NCBI GenBank assembly: GCA_021234155.1
Contig: JAJEKV010000036.1
Location: 11,857,426-11,921,425 of the forward strand
Origin: Isoetes taiwanensis
Lineage: Eukaryota; Streptophyta; Lycopodiopsida; Isoetales; Isoetaceae
Length of the DNA: 64,000 nt
Reading direction: 5' to 3'
A program made the position numbers and the translations under genes. A model generated the notes under the pieces. That model saw only the letters and a list, made by a program, of their open reading frames with translations. It had not been told where the DNA came from and searched no databases. This document shows, one piece after another, positions 12,186 to 22,689 of this stretch. The first letter of the stretch is position 1; each line of letters starts with the position of its first letter.

Positions 12186-13370
12186 CTTCAATGCTTCTGG
12201 GCCTTCAAATCTTAGGGAACAATGTCATCTTTGTTATAATACAAATTTTGGTGGTTCCTTGATTTAGGAGTTGCTTTTAGCATTATTAGAATTAGAAAGG
12301 ATGGGAATCCAAGAATAGATATGTTTCAGAGGCAAGGGGGGGAGGGATGGCATGATTCAAGCATGATTTAAGCTTTAGGGTTCCAGGTTCGACCTTCACA
12401 AAATTGCTCGACAAATTTTTATATTTTCATGCGTATTTCTACCATATTTAATAGTATTCAGGGTATTTAGGGATCTTCGACCATGGTCTAGAGGGTTTAA
12501 AATAAGCCAATAATTATGACTTTGAGAAATACAATGATTTTGACCATGGGAAATAATTTTGAACAAGGCAAATTTGAGTAGGATCATACCCAAGGTTTTT
12601 TATCCATGTGCAATGAGCTTAAACTTTCTCTAGGGCATGGCAACAACAAAGGGATAAATGGTGAAGGAAACATAAAGATGAAGAATAATATGACAAAGGG
12701 AATAATGGCTTAGCAAACAAGGTGCTGCGCATGGAGGGTTGCCCTCCATGGCCGGAGGTTGAAGTGGTTTAAATAATACTTGAAAGTCATGTTTTTACAA
12801 TCAACCAAAATTGCTATTTTAAAACAGTCACATTTTGTGCATCCATGTTGCAGTTCATGTTGGCTTCTGGATTGGCGTCCATGTTGGGTCAATCCCTTGG
12901 GCGTAGAGGTATTTCAGTTGTCTCGATAGACAGTAACTCCCCCCCAAACACGGCTTACAACTTTCATCGTACCGTGCTCTCCGAAGAGCAACCTTTGCAG
13001 AAGTGAATTGGCTAGGAATTCTTGTAGCTTGGAGGTATCCGGCTATAGGGGAACCAAGAACACAGAGAAGAAATTGCAAAGACAGGCCCCAAGGAGAGTA
13101 TACATAATCAATGCCGCTAACTGCAGTCATGTCTTCTGCCCTTTAGCTTTAGAACAAAGTTTTGCCATTAGCCCACTTTATGGACAGTTGGCGCTAAATA
13201 CCAAGCCCACTAATTTCACAAACATTTTCAACCTCAAACTGTTGAATCAAACTGGCAGAGCTTCTCAGGCACTAGCCCAGTTGATCCAAGATAATTTGAT
13301 GGTATCAGTATCTCAAATACGAACTTTCGCGTTTGTAACTAGGCTAAAAACTTGCAGGAGAGATTGATCC
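12186..13370. other. No gene recognised
   Basis: Short frames on both strands (for example 12,855-13,130 minus and 13,008-13,367 plus) without family motifs. It may contain intron or spacer sequence of the LRR fragment. Confidence 0.35.
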
Positions 13371-13703
13371 TCACAAGCTTTGATTAGAAAGATTTAAAGC
13401 TGTAATTCGTTTGCCCGTGCAAATGATCCCCGTCCAAGAACATGGATCAGTACCAGACACCCAGGTGTCTAGGGCACTGCCTGTTGAAGCTTGCAAAGCT
13501 TCCTTCAATTCCACCAAGAATCTTTCATCTTGAATAGCCTGGGTCCCCTTTCTGATACAAATCTTTCTTGAATCTGCTAATGGTAACGGATCTAGAGCCA
13601 TATAATCCAAAGACCATGCCCCCCAAGAACGGTTGGAGGGCTTCGCCTCTTGGGGGTCACCATAGCCAGATGCTCTGTCTATATTGCCAGTTATCCGATT
13701 CAA
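13371..13703 (-). pseudogene. LRR receptor N-terminal cap (LRRNT) fragment
   Basis: The minus-strand frame ends with FLVELKEALQASTGSALDTW, then DPCSWTGIICTGKRITALNL. This is the LRRNT_2 cap found at the start of plant LRR receptor kinases and LRR proteins (LxxLKxxL...LxxW..sDPCxWxGVxC...RVxxLxLs). The pair of cysteines in PCSWTGIIC is intact. A stop follows just after the first LRR-like strand, where an intron or a break must lie. The preceding residues (about 55) look non-LRR and lack a clear signal peptide. The upstream part overlaps the shared block at 13.67 kb. Confidence 0.7.
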
Positions 13704-13860
13704 ACATCAGTGGCCCACATAGCAGGTGACCGCCAGTTTACAGGGAACAATAGGTTTGGAGCAGTCACCAGCATATCCTAGGTATATTGCAACATATATC
13801 TAGGATATGCCACAGACCCACATACGCGAGGGTTTGCCCCCTTAGGGGTAACACAAAAGA
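13668..13860. repeat. Shared block upstream of gene fragments, copy 1
   Basis: Contains AGTTATCCGATTCAAACATC, GGTGACCGCCAGTTTACAGG and CAGTCACCAGCATATCCTA, then an imperfect 17-nt inverted repeat around CATATCCTAGGTATAT. A hairpin GTTTGCCCC-CTTA-GGGGTAAC closes it. The whole series recurs at 19,925-20,110 upstream of the ATPase fragment. The part before GGTGACCG also closes the first ATPase duplicate at about 18,270-18,319. Confidence 0.65.
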
Positions 13861-14957
13861 ATTATGTTCTTTGTCCTTCCCATCACAATTATTAAAGCAT
13901 AGGTCCAGCAACATAATGGGCCGCTATAAAAAATAAATCTACAAATAAAGAGTAGTTCTTTTGCAGACGAAACTTGAAAGACTCACAGTTAGAACTAGCT
14001 TTGGCTATGGTTTTGCATGTTAGAAGCCAAGATGGAAGAAGCACCAGAAATCGACGTCATCTCCTATCTCCGGGTCTATTTTTTGGGGTCTTTTGGATAG
14101 GCTAAAATTGCAAGAAAAGGTTGTAGTCCCGGTAGGCTTGCTTGTGATTGCATTCATAGAATAGACCTTGATAATCAAGGTCAAGAGCCAAGACATTGGC
14201 TTAAACTGCCACCCTAAACTGCTAGTTGTGTTTTACAATGACTAAACGTCCCACTTATTTAATGACCTTTGTTCCAAGTCACTTTTCGTGATAAAGGGAT
14301 GAAACGTAATTAACAGTTGCAAGTTTTCTATGGGATAGTGGAGTTTCATCTAGCCATGGACAGATTCCATTTGTTACAAATACAGTTAGAATAAGATGAT
14401 AATAGAAATAATAATAATATGATACTTCATTTCTGGTACCAATATGTACAAAGAGAGTGTACACCGTTGATTTTTGTAATAATATACAAAGAAAATTCTT
14501 ACAGCTATAGACGCCTCATACTGGTTGGGCGTGGTTAACCCTGCTGAAAGACTACATATTTATCCAACAATGTCAAGATATATGTGATATCGAGACCACC
14601 ATCTTGCTAGACGTGCTGAAGCAGCGACTCAGCACTCAGCATAGTGGTGCTGAGAAAGTGCTGAACTGAACACAGTCAGCACCTTATCAGCACTGAGCAC
14701 CGACCTAACTAAGTAACGGCTGTTATTAGTGGGCGGTGGTTGAACGGCCAATACTATTCTTAGTATCACCGTTTTGTTTATATCATTGTACTTTTGTATT
14801 GATATACAACATTGAATACAATTCCAATTTGCCTTTGTTTTGGGAGCTTGCGCTCTCGGATATTGGTGTGCATCCCCTTCTCTCCCTTTCTTGGTGCAAC
14901 CTTGACAAACAAGGGATGGAGCTAAAGGTGTTCAGTCTCAATATGAACCCCTTTAAC
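13861..14957. other. No gene recognised
   Basis: AT-rich spacer. It contains a short cluster of AGCAC/GTGCTGAG repeats (14,615-14,702) with several overlapping CAGCACT/GTGCTGA inversions. No protein motif is seen until the polyphenol oxidase end. Confidence 0.35.
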
Positions 14958-15330
14958 ATATACAAGCATATCTTTCAGCACCACGGGGCACAATTGTCAC
15001 TAAAATCTCTGATGCATTGGAAAGGCCAAGGTTCTCAATTGTATCTCCAATACCAACTCTAAGCCTCGTGTGACGATACGAATCAGGTGCTCCAGATCCA
15101 ATTAAGTTAATGTGAGAGGCTACATTCTTTTATTGCCACAGGCGTGTCCGCATTGATGAAGACATTAAAACCAGTCACCCTTGATCTAAGAACCTCCAAC
15201 CCAATGCTTAGTACTTCTTCTGATTGTTTTTCCTACTAGTGAATGCTTCTGGGGGTCGCTTGACAATAACCTTAAACGGAACCCCCTTCATTATGTTTTC
15301 TTCAGCTTCAATTCCAGGGCCATACTGTGG
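14958..15330 (-). pseudogene. Polyphenol oxidase C-terminal (KFDV) domain fragment
   Basis: Minus-strand segments in order are MKGVPFKVIVKRPPEAF (about 15,303-15,230), VLRSRVTGFNVFINADTPVA (about 15,225-15,130), and HTRLRVGIGDTIENLG with SEILVTIVPRGAE (about 15,075-14,965). A stop follows at about 14,958. They match, in the same order, the IKVxVKRPK, FxVFIN, xxRLGIxDLLEDLG and VTLVPR elements of the PPO1_KFDV domain that ends plant polyphenol oxidases. These are copper o-diphenol oxidases of the thylakoid lumen. The segments are in different frames, so at least two frameshifts are present. The dicopper tyrosinase core is not seen. The next unit upstream on the same strand is a copper ATPase. 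Confidence 0.7.
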
Positions 15331-16066
15331 AATGTCTTAAAGCAGATGATCTCTTAGTCCACATCATCACAGGCAATGCACTCAATGCAAAGAACAAGCA
15401 GTCACATCGACTCAGTTGGACTGGCCCTGTGGCTTGGCAAAACACCTTAGTGCACTTGCTGGATATTGCTGGCTGATCACAAGACCTGTAAATGTTTGTT
15501 GTATCACCAGTTAAAGAAAACAAATGTGTATGTGTATGTGTCTGAAGGGCAGATAGAAGATTCAAAATATGAACAGAATGGAGGTCTAGAGGCAAATTGT
15601 TGCATTACAATAAGTTTGTCAAAAGAGAGTTGCTTTTCTATATTGCCAATTTGTGCATGAATTCCAATATCTATACTGCTTATTTCTTGCTTATTTCTTG
15701 TTAAGGTTTCATAATTCTTTTGTGTAGATCATAGTCCTTGTAGCTTAGGAGCTACTGCTAACTTGTGAACCAGATTCGTTTGCAGTACCACACAATTTTA
15801 TACCCCTATGGATACAAATAATTTTTTTCTTTGCAACCTGTCGTGGCATAAACAATTTATTCTATGATTCCAATGAGGTTAGATGGAAAGGTGTTATCCG
15901 ATACTTATGGCCAATAAGTTAAAGGGATATAAGTTTGACTTTTCTTTAAATAAAAGTGGTACAGTTTTCTGTCGATGCTGATGTGGCCTAATAGATAAAA
16001 TCTCATACCTTCAGCTAATCATTCACCAGTATCAAATCAAATGTCTAGCAAACGCTGGTAACTTAC
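15331..16066. other. No gene recognised
   Basis: Spacer between the polyphenol oxidase and ATPase fragments. A frame at 15,308-15,595 (minus) overlaps the start of the PPO fragment but has no motif. A (TGTATG)n-like microsatellite lies near 15,525. Confidence 0.3.
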
Positions 16067-16147
16067 AATATTGTACATAAATGCCCACCAAAGGTTTTGC
16101 TTAATCTTGTCCCGTGTCATCTTGCTCAATTGTATTGCATCTACTAC
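16067..16147 (-). pseudogene. Copper P-type ATPase, exon after the hinge (TM region)
   Basis: Between an acceptor (AATACAG) and a consensus donor (GTAAGT) the minus strand reads VVDAIQLSKMTRDKIKQNLW and then WAFMYNI. This is the membrane segment that follows the P-domain in P1B ATPases (LLDAxxLSRxTxxxxKQNLWWAFxYNI in PAA1/HMA6). The phase fits the upstream exon ending DKIYQ at 18,901, so the two belong to the same gene model. The 16.67-18.32 kb duplicate lies between them. The remaining C-terminal membrane helices are not found downstream. Confidence 0.8.
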
Positions 16148-16671
16148 CTGTATTAAACATAAAAGCCATGTTTGAAAGATGTACAAAGATGAAACTACGA
16201 TAGGAAAGTGAAATCATCAGGTTTCAACGCTGTGACATCTGCAGAAAAGAGTGTTCAATTGTTTGATCGGTGTTAAAGTATGTTTATTGTCAAGGTAGAA
16301 AAATAGATAAAGAGACTTCTCCAAGCGACCATGCACATTGGGTGATTCATCCAGGAACTTCTTATCTTCCTTGTCATAAGCCTCCTTGCTACAAAGTAGG
16401 CTGGGCCAGGTTTTCATGCTTGGTGAATATCGTATGTATAATCCAGGAAAAGTGCCTGATTCTAGTTGTTTAAGATGTTCATTGCAACAAATGCCAAAAC
16501 TGAAAATAATTTAAGTGAGTTAATCTTAAAGGCATCTTTTCATCATTTTCTGGATCATACCTTAATGTAAAATGGTGATCAAATAAAAATGCCTAACTTA
16601 TGCTTCTATTCCTTCTCGACCATCTTTTTTCGCACCTCCAGGGCATGCACAATGAGTCATATTGATAAACC
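16148..16671. other. Intron-like spacer
   Basis: AT-rich sequence between ATPase exons. No separate gene is visible. Confidence 0.35.
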
Positions 16672-18319
16672 TGGTAAAATTATGCCCAGAAAAAGTAATG
16701 TGGCTAGCCCCCCTAGCCAAAAGAAATGTTTGCTAGAATGGAATATGACCGACAATCAAAAGAATGATGCCAAGTAGTCATTGAATATGCTGCCCCATCA
16801 CCATATTCCCCCACAAATCCCATGTCATCATTTATGGCTTAACTTATCATACATTTTGTCACTCTCTCTTGAGTCATCACGATGGCCTGGAGCATAATCA
16901 TTTTAGCTGAAGATTAAAGCAAGCCATGCTGTGAATTGAAGAAAATACTTAGTCAACAGTGGTCAATAAATAAAGCGGCTGGCTGATCTTCAGCCGTGGG
17001 GCCACATTTCACCTCACACATGAGGATAACGTGCTTGCTGCATGCATGAAAGATGGGAATAGCTGCCAATAACATTTGTGGAAACCTCTCATGCTGTCTT
17101 AGTCACTCCTGCTCTGGGTAATAATGTGATAAAAGTGCTTGTAGTCTGAAGTACATAAACAATCTATAAAATGCATAAGGCACTCAACTGAACGAAGAGC
17201 TTACTGTCCATCTCTATGAGTTCATGCAACATATAAACCATGTAATTTGTACCTGGTATATTTTATCTCTCATCAGGACAACTGATGCTACATCACTTCA
17301 AAGAAGAACACCAGCGGCCATGGCAATACCAACATGTGCTTGTGCAAGTCTTTGCAGCATCATTTATACCATCACCAACCATTGCGACATTCTTATTCTT
17401 TATCTTCAGCTGTTTTATAATCTCAGCTTTCTCAGCGGGCTTTGTGTTTGCATACACCTAGCATAAACTTATTTTCTAAACAATTACAAACTATTGTCGC
17501 TACAGGAATATTTATGTACAAACAGAGAATGCTATCAAATACATTAAACTCCAATGCAATGCAGGGGGAACGCACCTCTAGTTCTTGTCCCAAATTCTCG
17601 GTAACTTTTTCCATATTTCAGTATGAACTTCATAGCCACGGTCTAAGAAGAAAAATCAACTCCTAAACTCCTAGATCACCACGTAAAGCAACAAATGTAC
17701 AAAATACCTGTCCAGTATATTTTCATCTTCCTTTATAAACGTTGTCAAAGGATCCCCCTCAATGACATGGTAGTTTTCTATAAGGACATCAGAAGTATAA
17801 GGTTGGGTTCATTTCTAGACCCCTTCGTCTTAGGGAGCTTTGCTTTGTTCCTTGCAATAAATGTGCACAGGGTGACCAAATTAACAAGGAAAGGAGGAAG
17901 AGGATAAAGAAAGAATAGAGAACAAGGTGTAATACAATAGCCCAAGCAGCAGCAGAAATCGTGACCCAGTTATGCAATGCACTGGTTAAATGCCCAGTTA
18001 GACAACACCTGGTTAAAGGCCTACAGGTCGATTTCCTCTGTTATGTATCCTCTGGCCATATTTGAGCAGATACAACATCAAAGCCCATCATTTGGAGCTC
18101 ACCAACTATGCTCTTATCAGTAACCGACATGCTCTGCCATGAAAGATCGACATCATAGCCTTATTTCTAGACTGTTCCTGCTGCCAGCAGCTCTGTAGTA
18201 TGCCGAAAACCCTAAATCTGGATTCCGTACCAAAGATCCGCCAGAAATAAAGAATGGAGATTCGTCTGTCTTCCCACTCCCAGTTAGCCGGTTCAAGCAT
18301 CCCTGACCCACAACGCAAG
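16672..18319. repeat. Tandem segmental duplication, unit A (1,648 bp)
   Basis: Unit A begins TGGTAAAATTATGCCCAGAA and ends at the same sequence starting unit B. The two units are nearly identical except for a few clustered changes, a missing dozen bases near 17,787 and one fewer AGC at 19,610. This indicates a recent tandem duplication of ATPase exons and introns. Confidence 0.9.
17253..17457 (-). pseudogene. Damaged duplicate of the ATPase P-domain exon
   Basis: Same exon as 18,901-19,104 but 205 instead of 204 nt, so the frame is lost. The damage is confined to two small spots: around 17,295-17,310 (CTTCAAAGAAGAAC where unit B has CTCGCAGCAGCAAC) and around 17,348 (one extra base beside the DAAAL codons). 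The rest is essentially identical to unit B. Splice borders are retained. Confidence 0.85.
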
Positions 18320-19984
18320 TGGTAAAATTATGCCCAGAAAAAGTAATGTGGCTAGCCCCCCTAGCCAAAAGAAATGTTTGCTGGAATGGAATATGACCGA
18401 CAATCAAAAGAATGATGCCAAGCAGTCACTGAATATGCTGCCCCATCACCATATTCCCCCACAAATCCCATGTCATCATTTATGGCTTAACTTATCATAC
18501 ATTTTGTCACTCTCTCTTGAGTCATCACGATGGCCTGGAGCATAATCATTTTAGCTGAAGATTAAAGCAAGCCATGCTGTGAATTGAAGAAAATACTTAG
18601 TCAACAGTGGTCAATAAATAAAGCGGCTGGCTGATCTTCAGCCGTGGGGCCACATTTCACCTCACACATGAGGATAACGTGCTTGCTGCATGCATGAAAG
18701 ATGGGAATAGCTGCCAATAACATTTGTGGAAACCTCTCATGCTGTCTTAGTCACTCCTGCTCTGGGTAATAATGTGATAAAAGTGCTTGTAGTCTGAAGT
18801 ACATAAACAATCTATAAAATGCATAAGGCACTCAACTGAACGAAGAGCTTACTGTCCATCTCTATGAGTTCATGCAACATATAAACCATGTAATTTGTAC
18901 CTGGTATATTTTATCTCTCATCAGGACAACTGATGCTACATCACTCGCAGCAGCAACACCACTGGCCATGGCAATACCAACATGTGCTTGTGCAAGTGCT
19001 GCAGCATCATTTATACCATCACCAACCATCGCGACATTCTTATTCTTTATCTTCAGCTGTTTTATAATCTCAGCTTTCTCAGCGGGCTTTGTGTTTGCAT
19101 ACACCTAGCATAAACTTATTTTCTAAACAATTACAAACTATTGTCGCTACAGGAATATTTATGTACAAACAGAGAATGCTATCAAATACATTAAACTCCA
19201 ATGCAATGCAGGGGGAACGCACCTCTAGTTCTTGTCCCAAATTCTCGGTAACTTTTTCCATATTTCAGTATGAACTTCATAGCCACGGTCTAAGAAGAAA
19301 AATCAACTCCTAAACTCCTAGATCACCACGTAAAGCAACAAATGTACAAAATACCTGTCCAGTATATTTTCATCTTCCTTTATAAACCTTGTCAAAGGAT
19401 CCCTCTCAATGACATGGTAGTTTTCTATCCCCATGAGATATAAGGACATCAGAAGTATAAGGTTGGGTTCATTTCTAGACCCCTTCGTCTTAGGGAGCTT
19501 TGCTTTGTTCCTTGCAATAAATGTGCACAGGGTGACCAAATTAACAAGGAAAGGAGGAAGAGGATAAAGAAAGAATAGAGAACAAGGTGTAATACAATAG
19601 CCCAAGCAGCAGAAATCGTGACCCAGTTATGCAATGCACTGGTTAAATGCCCAGTTAGACAAAACCTGGTTAAAGGCCTACAGGTCGATTTCCTCTGTTA
19701 TGTATCCTCTGGCCATATTTGAGCAGATACAACATCAAAGCCCATCATTTGGAGCTCACCAACTATGCTCTTATCAGTAACCGACATGCTCTGCCATGAA
19801 AGATCGACATCATAGCCTTATTTCTAGACTGTTCCTGCTGCCAGCAGCTCTGTAGTATGCCGAAAACCCTAAATCTGGATTCCATACCAAAGATCCGCCA
19901 GAAATAAGGAATGCAAGATTGGAGATTCGTCTGTCTTCCCACTCCCAGTTAGCCGGTTCAAGCATCCCTGACCCACAACGCAGG
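18320..19984. repeat. Tandem segmental duplication, unit B (about 1,665 bp)
   Basis: Second unit of the duplication, ending CCCACAACGCAGG before the shared block continues at 19,985. It retains the intact P-domain exon. Confidence 0.9.
18901..19785 (-). pseudogene. PAA1/HMA6-like copper-transporting P1B-ATPase, partial
   Basis: The best exon (19,104-18,901, minus) reads VYANTKPAEKAEIIKQL, then NVAMVGDGINDAAALAQ and ASDVASVVLMRDKIYQ. It carries the P-ATPase hinge GDGxNDxxAL that coordinates Mg2+ during phosphoryl transfer. Wording is closest to plastid copper ATPase PAA1/HMA6. Upstream on the same strand are KVTENLGQELE (about 19,258-19,223, ending at a GTGCGT donor whose phase joins VYANT) and SIVGELQMMGFDVVS (about 19,785-19,722). 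The latter hits a stop soon after, and the TGD motif that should lie between is missing. The DKTGT site, metal-binding domain and N-terminal helices are absent, so this is a gene fragment. It might instead be the 3' half of a real gene with diverged exons. Confidence 0.75.
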
Positions 19985-20110
19985 TGACCGAGCATTTACA
20001 GGGAAGAATAGGTTTTTAGCAGTCACCAGCATATCCTATGGATATTCTAGCATATACCTAGAATATGCCAAAAACCCACATAAACAAGGGTTTGCCCCCC
20101 TAGGGGCAAC
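19925..20110. repeat. Shared block upstream of gene fragments, copy 2
   Basis: Matches 13,668-13,860 through AGTTAGCCGGTTCAAGCATC, GGTGACCGAGCATTTACAGG and CAGTCACCAGCATATCCTA. It ends in a hairpin formed by GGGTTTGCCCC and GGGGCAACCC. It sits at the upstream side of the ATPase fragment, as copy 1 does for the LRR fragment. Confidence 0.65.
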
Positions 20111-20319
20111 CCAAAAATTCAAAGCCGTAGAAAATAGCAATATGGTTGAAATGAATAATGGACACAATGGCAAAATTGAGAAATTTCAAGACAAGGATTG
20201 GGGTGGAAAGCAAAAATGATGAAGGTAGATAGTCCCAAAGGTTATACATGGGAAAAAAAAAAATAGACTAGGCAAAAATATTCAAGGGATGGATTTACGA
20301 CCAAATGGTGCTCATAGAA

Positions 20320-20322
20320 TAA

Positions 20323-20366
<44 letters not shown>

Positions 20367-20520
20367 TAGTTTTAATCGCCACACCTCACTAGGCAAAAGA
20401 TCCAACCGACATATGTGACCACACACCACACTACATTGCTTAGATAGATAGATAGATAGTAGTTTTAACGTCACACCACTAGGCAGCATCCAACTGGACA
20501 TGTGACCACACACCACACTA
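20320..20520. repeat. (GATA)n microsatellite within a ~105-bp tandem duplication
   Basis: GATA runs at about 20,322-20,366 and 20,441-20,458. Each is followed by TAGTTTTAA, CACCACTAGGCA-like, and CATATGTGACCACACACCAC-type sequence ending CTACATTGCTT. The second copy differs mainly where CAG/CTG triplets occur. Confidence 0.85.
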
Positions 20521-20588
20521 CATTGCTTGGTTGGGCCCTGCCCCCAACCACCTTACATTGCGTCTGTTGGGATTTGACCCCCAACAGT

Positions 20589-20672
20589 ACCGAGTGCAAT
20601 TCTGGGCGGTCTCGAACTCGAGACCACATTGCTAAGGAACTAGTGTGTTACCACTAGATCAAAACGCCCAGA
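20589..20672 (-). other. tRNA-derived (SINE-like) sequence with Pol III A and B box resemblance
   Basis: On the minus strand GGGCGTTTTGATCTAGTGG opens a tRNA-like stretch with an A-box-like TGATCTAGTGG. About 40 nt later comes AGTTCGAGACC, a near match to the B box GGTTCRANNCC, and then CGCCC that pairs with the opening GGGCG. Proper D- and T-stems are not all formed, so this is not a functional tRNA gene. A SINE head is the best guess. Confidence 0.35.
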
Positions 20673-20857
20673 CTCATTGCTAAGGCATGAGTGTAGGGAT
20701 GGAAACAATTATGGTATATAGCAAGGGCAAGTTCAAAGGTAAATAGAGGATGGAAAGAAGAAGGCAAAATGATGTTAGAACTTGAGGTACCATAATAAGG
20801 AGTCTTTCAAACTTCAATATCTTGTCTTCCAAACTTCAAATAGGCATCTTTCAAACT

Positions 20858-21216
20858 TCAAATAACCCAGAGTCCTCTAGTATATAGTTTGACTTGCAAA
20901 ATAAGTTCCCTTTTCCCAAATTTGACTTCAACATCAATGTCCCCTATTGAACTCAAATAGAAATAAAGGCCAGTATGTTGCCCAATGGGGGCAACACTAG
21001 GGATGCGCACCTGCTCAGAATCAAAATGTTTCTTCAAAAACTGGCTAGGGTGCTTAACTGGATGTTGACGGCAGGCTCCTGAGAGCAGTAGGGTAAAAGC
21101 ACGCTGTGGTGTATCAAAAACGCGCATTTTGACGCCACATTTTGGCACCACCTTTGTGATAGAATCGGGTGGTGCATACCGAAGCGGAGATTGCGGGAGT
21201 GCGAATTAATGAGCAT
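20858..21216 (-). CDS. Hypothetical frame, unrecognised
   Basis: A 97-residue minus-strand frame with YFYLSSIGDIDVEVKFGKRE near its end and a second overlapping frame. No family is recognised. Coding status is doubtful. Confidence 0.2.
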
Positions 21217-21318
21217 CGGTTATTTTGAATTTTATGCCACGTCATTGTCCACCTTTTTGAATTAAGAAATAATCACCTCTTCTTCTGTTTTTTTGCCGCT
21301 TCTTGCCGATTGAACCCG

Positions 21319-21762
21319 AATGGAGTCAGAATTGAACGCCACTGGTTACACGATGAAATCTCTCCTCAAACAAGAGATTGTGCCCCACGAAGATCTAAAG
21401 AAGCTTTGGGGTGACAGAGTTCCAAATAAATCTCGGCTACTGTGTATTTTCCCCAAATGTTTTGTTCAAACCTGAAAAATTAAGGCATATGTTTTCTTGA
21501 CAAGGTTGAAGAATCGAGCAATGAACAATACAAAGAGTTCATGCAAATTTACAAAAGAATTACGGGGAAGCCACATACATGGGGTGGAATGGCTCCTCGA
21601 ACACAGGCAAAGGGCTTATTATCCGCATATAAAGGGGAGGTCGCTAATTGGAAGAGCTTCTCGGATTATTATAAAACTCCCGATGAGAAAGCAGAGGCCG
21701 GTTCTTCTAGACCCAAGAGAAAGCATAGGCAAATCCAACCCGACGAGGGAGGAAAATAGTAA
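21319..21762 (+). CDS. N-terminal exons of the RING-HAD-Ulp1 gene (inferred)
   Basis: Starting at an ATG, the plus strand reads MESELNATGYTMKSLLKQEI and HEDLKKLWGDRVPNKSR. After a plausible acceptor (CTTGACAAG, about 21,506) it reads EEFMQIYKRITGKPH-like sequence (exactly QYKEFMQIYKRITGKPHTWG), then WKSFSDYYKTPDEKAE. It closes with a basic nuclear-localisation-like PKRKHRQ before a stop. I do not recognise a family. These exons are the nearest upstream coding-looking sequence in the right orientation, so I place them tentatively at the front of the gene continuing at 22.7 kb. They could be a separate small gene. Confidence 0.4.
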
Positions 21763-22086
21763 AAGTGGCAGGGGATGATGAAGATGATAGAAAAAACCAA
21801 ATCAGGTTCCTCTAGACCACACATTCAATCTGAACTCACAATCAAAAGTAAAAGCGAGCAATGTTTCGAGACCAAAACATGCCATTGCAGGTATGTTAGT
21901 TGTGTTACAATAGAAAAAAAATCTCAAGCTTGATCTAGATTGTTTCTATCAACACGAAAAAGGTAACATCAAATCCACTTCAAGAATCGGTATGTCTACT
22001 ACCATTTTGCATCATGTTGGTTGTATTGTCATGTTGTGTCTCTATGATGCCATCGTGGGGCATTTCGGCAATGGATGCCGAATGAT

Positions 22087-22575
22087 AGATGAGGTATGTG
22101 TGGTGGTGGTGAGTTGTTGGCATCCACCATGTCCCACACCACACCCCACCATCTCCCACCACACTCTACCATCTCCCACCGCCACACTCCCACACCACAC
22201 ACCACCACCACTCCTCCACCACCACCACCACCACCACTCCTCCACCACCAGTTGTTGGACTCCACCATGTCCCATACCACACTCCACCACCACCCACCAC
22301 CACCACCACCACCACCACACCACATCCCACCACCACACCCCCACACTCCACCACACCCCCCACCACCACACCCCATCACCACACTCCACCATGTCCCACA
22401 CCACACTCCACCACCACCACACACCCCACCACCACCACCACCAAACCCCACCACCACACCCCACCACCACCACACACACCACCACCACATCGTGTTGTGT
22501 GGTGTGTACTGTGCAGCGTATGTTGTGTGGTGTGTGGTATGTGGTGGTGTGTAGAGACTACCTTGTGTTGTGTGG
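22087..22575. repeat. CAC/CCA minisatellite flanked by inverted GTG-rich ends
   Basis: From 22,126 to 22,490 the plus strand is almost only C, A and rare T, built of CCACCACCACAC-type units with some TCC and GTCCCA interruptions. Both flanks switch strand bias: GTGTGGTGGTGGTGAG on the left, GTGTTGTGTGGTGTGTACTG on the right. The His/Pro- and Gly/Trp-rich open frames across it are products of the repeat, not genes. Confidence 0.9.
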
Positions 22576-22689
22576 TGTGTGATTGTAGTTTTCCATCAGT
22601 ACGTGGCTTACTATGTTAGGAGGCTGACATATACGTAGTGTTTTGTTTTATGGCAGACTTGTGAAGGAATGGTTGGCTGCAACATCAGC

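Noticed and set aside
20589-20672. Functional tRNA gene
   Set aside because: Box A and B resemblances exist, but the D- and T-stems do not pair properly and no anticodon arm can be trusted.
22029-22582. Long His/Pro- and Gly/Trp-rich open frames on both strands
   Set aside because: They are translations of the CAC/CCA minisatellite. Frames stay open only because the repeat lacks stops.
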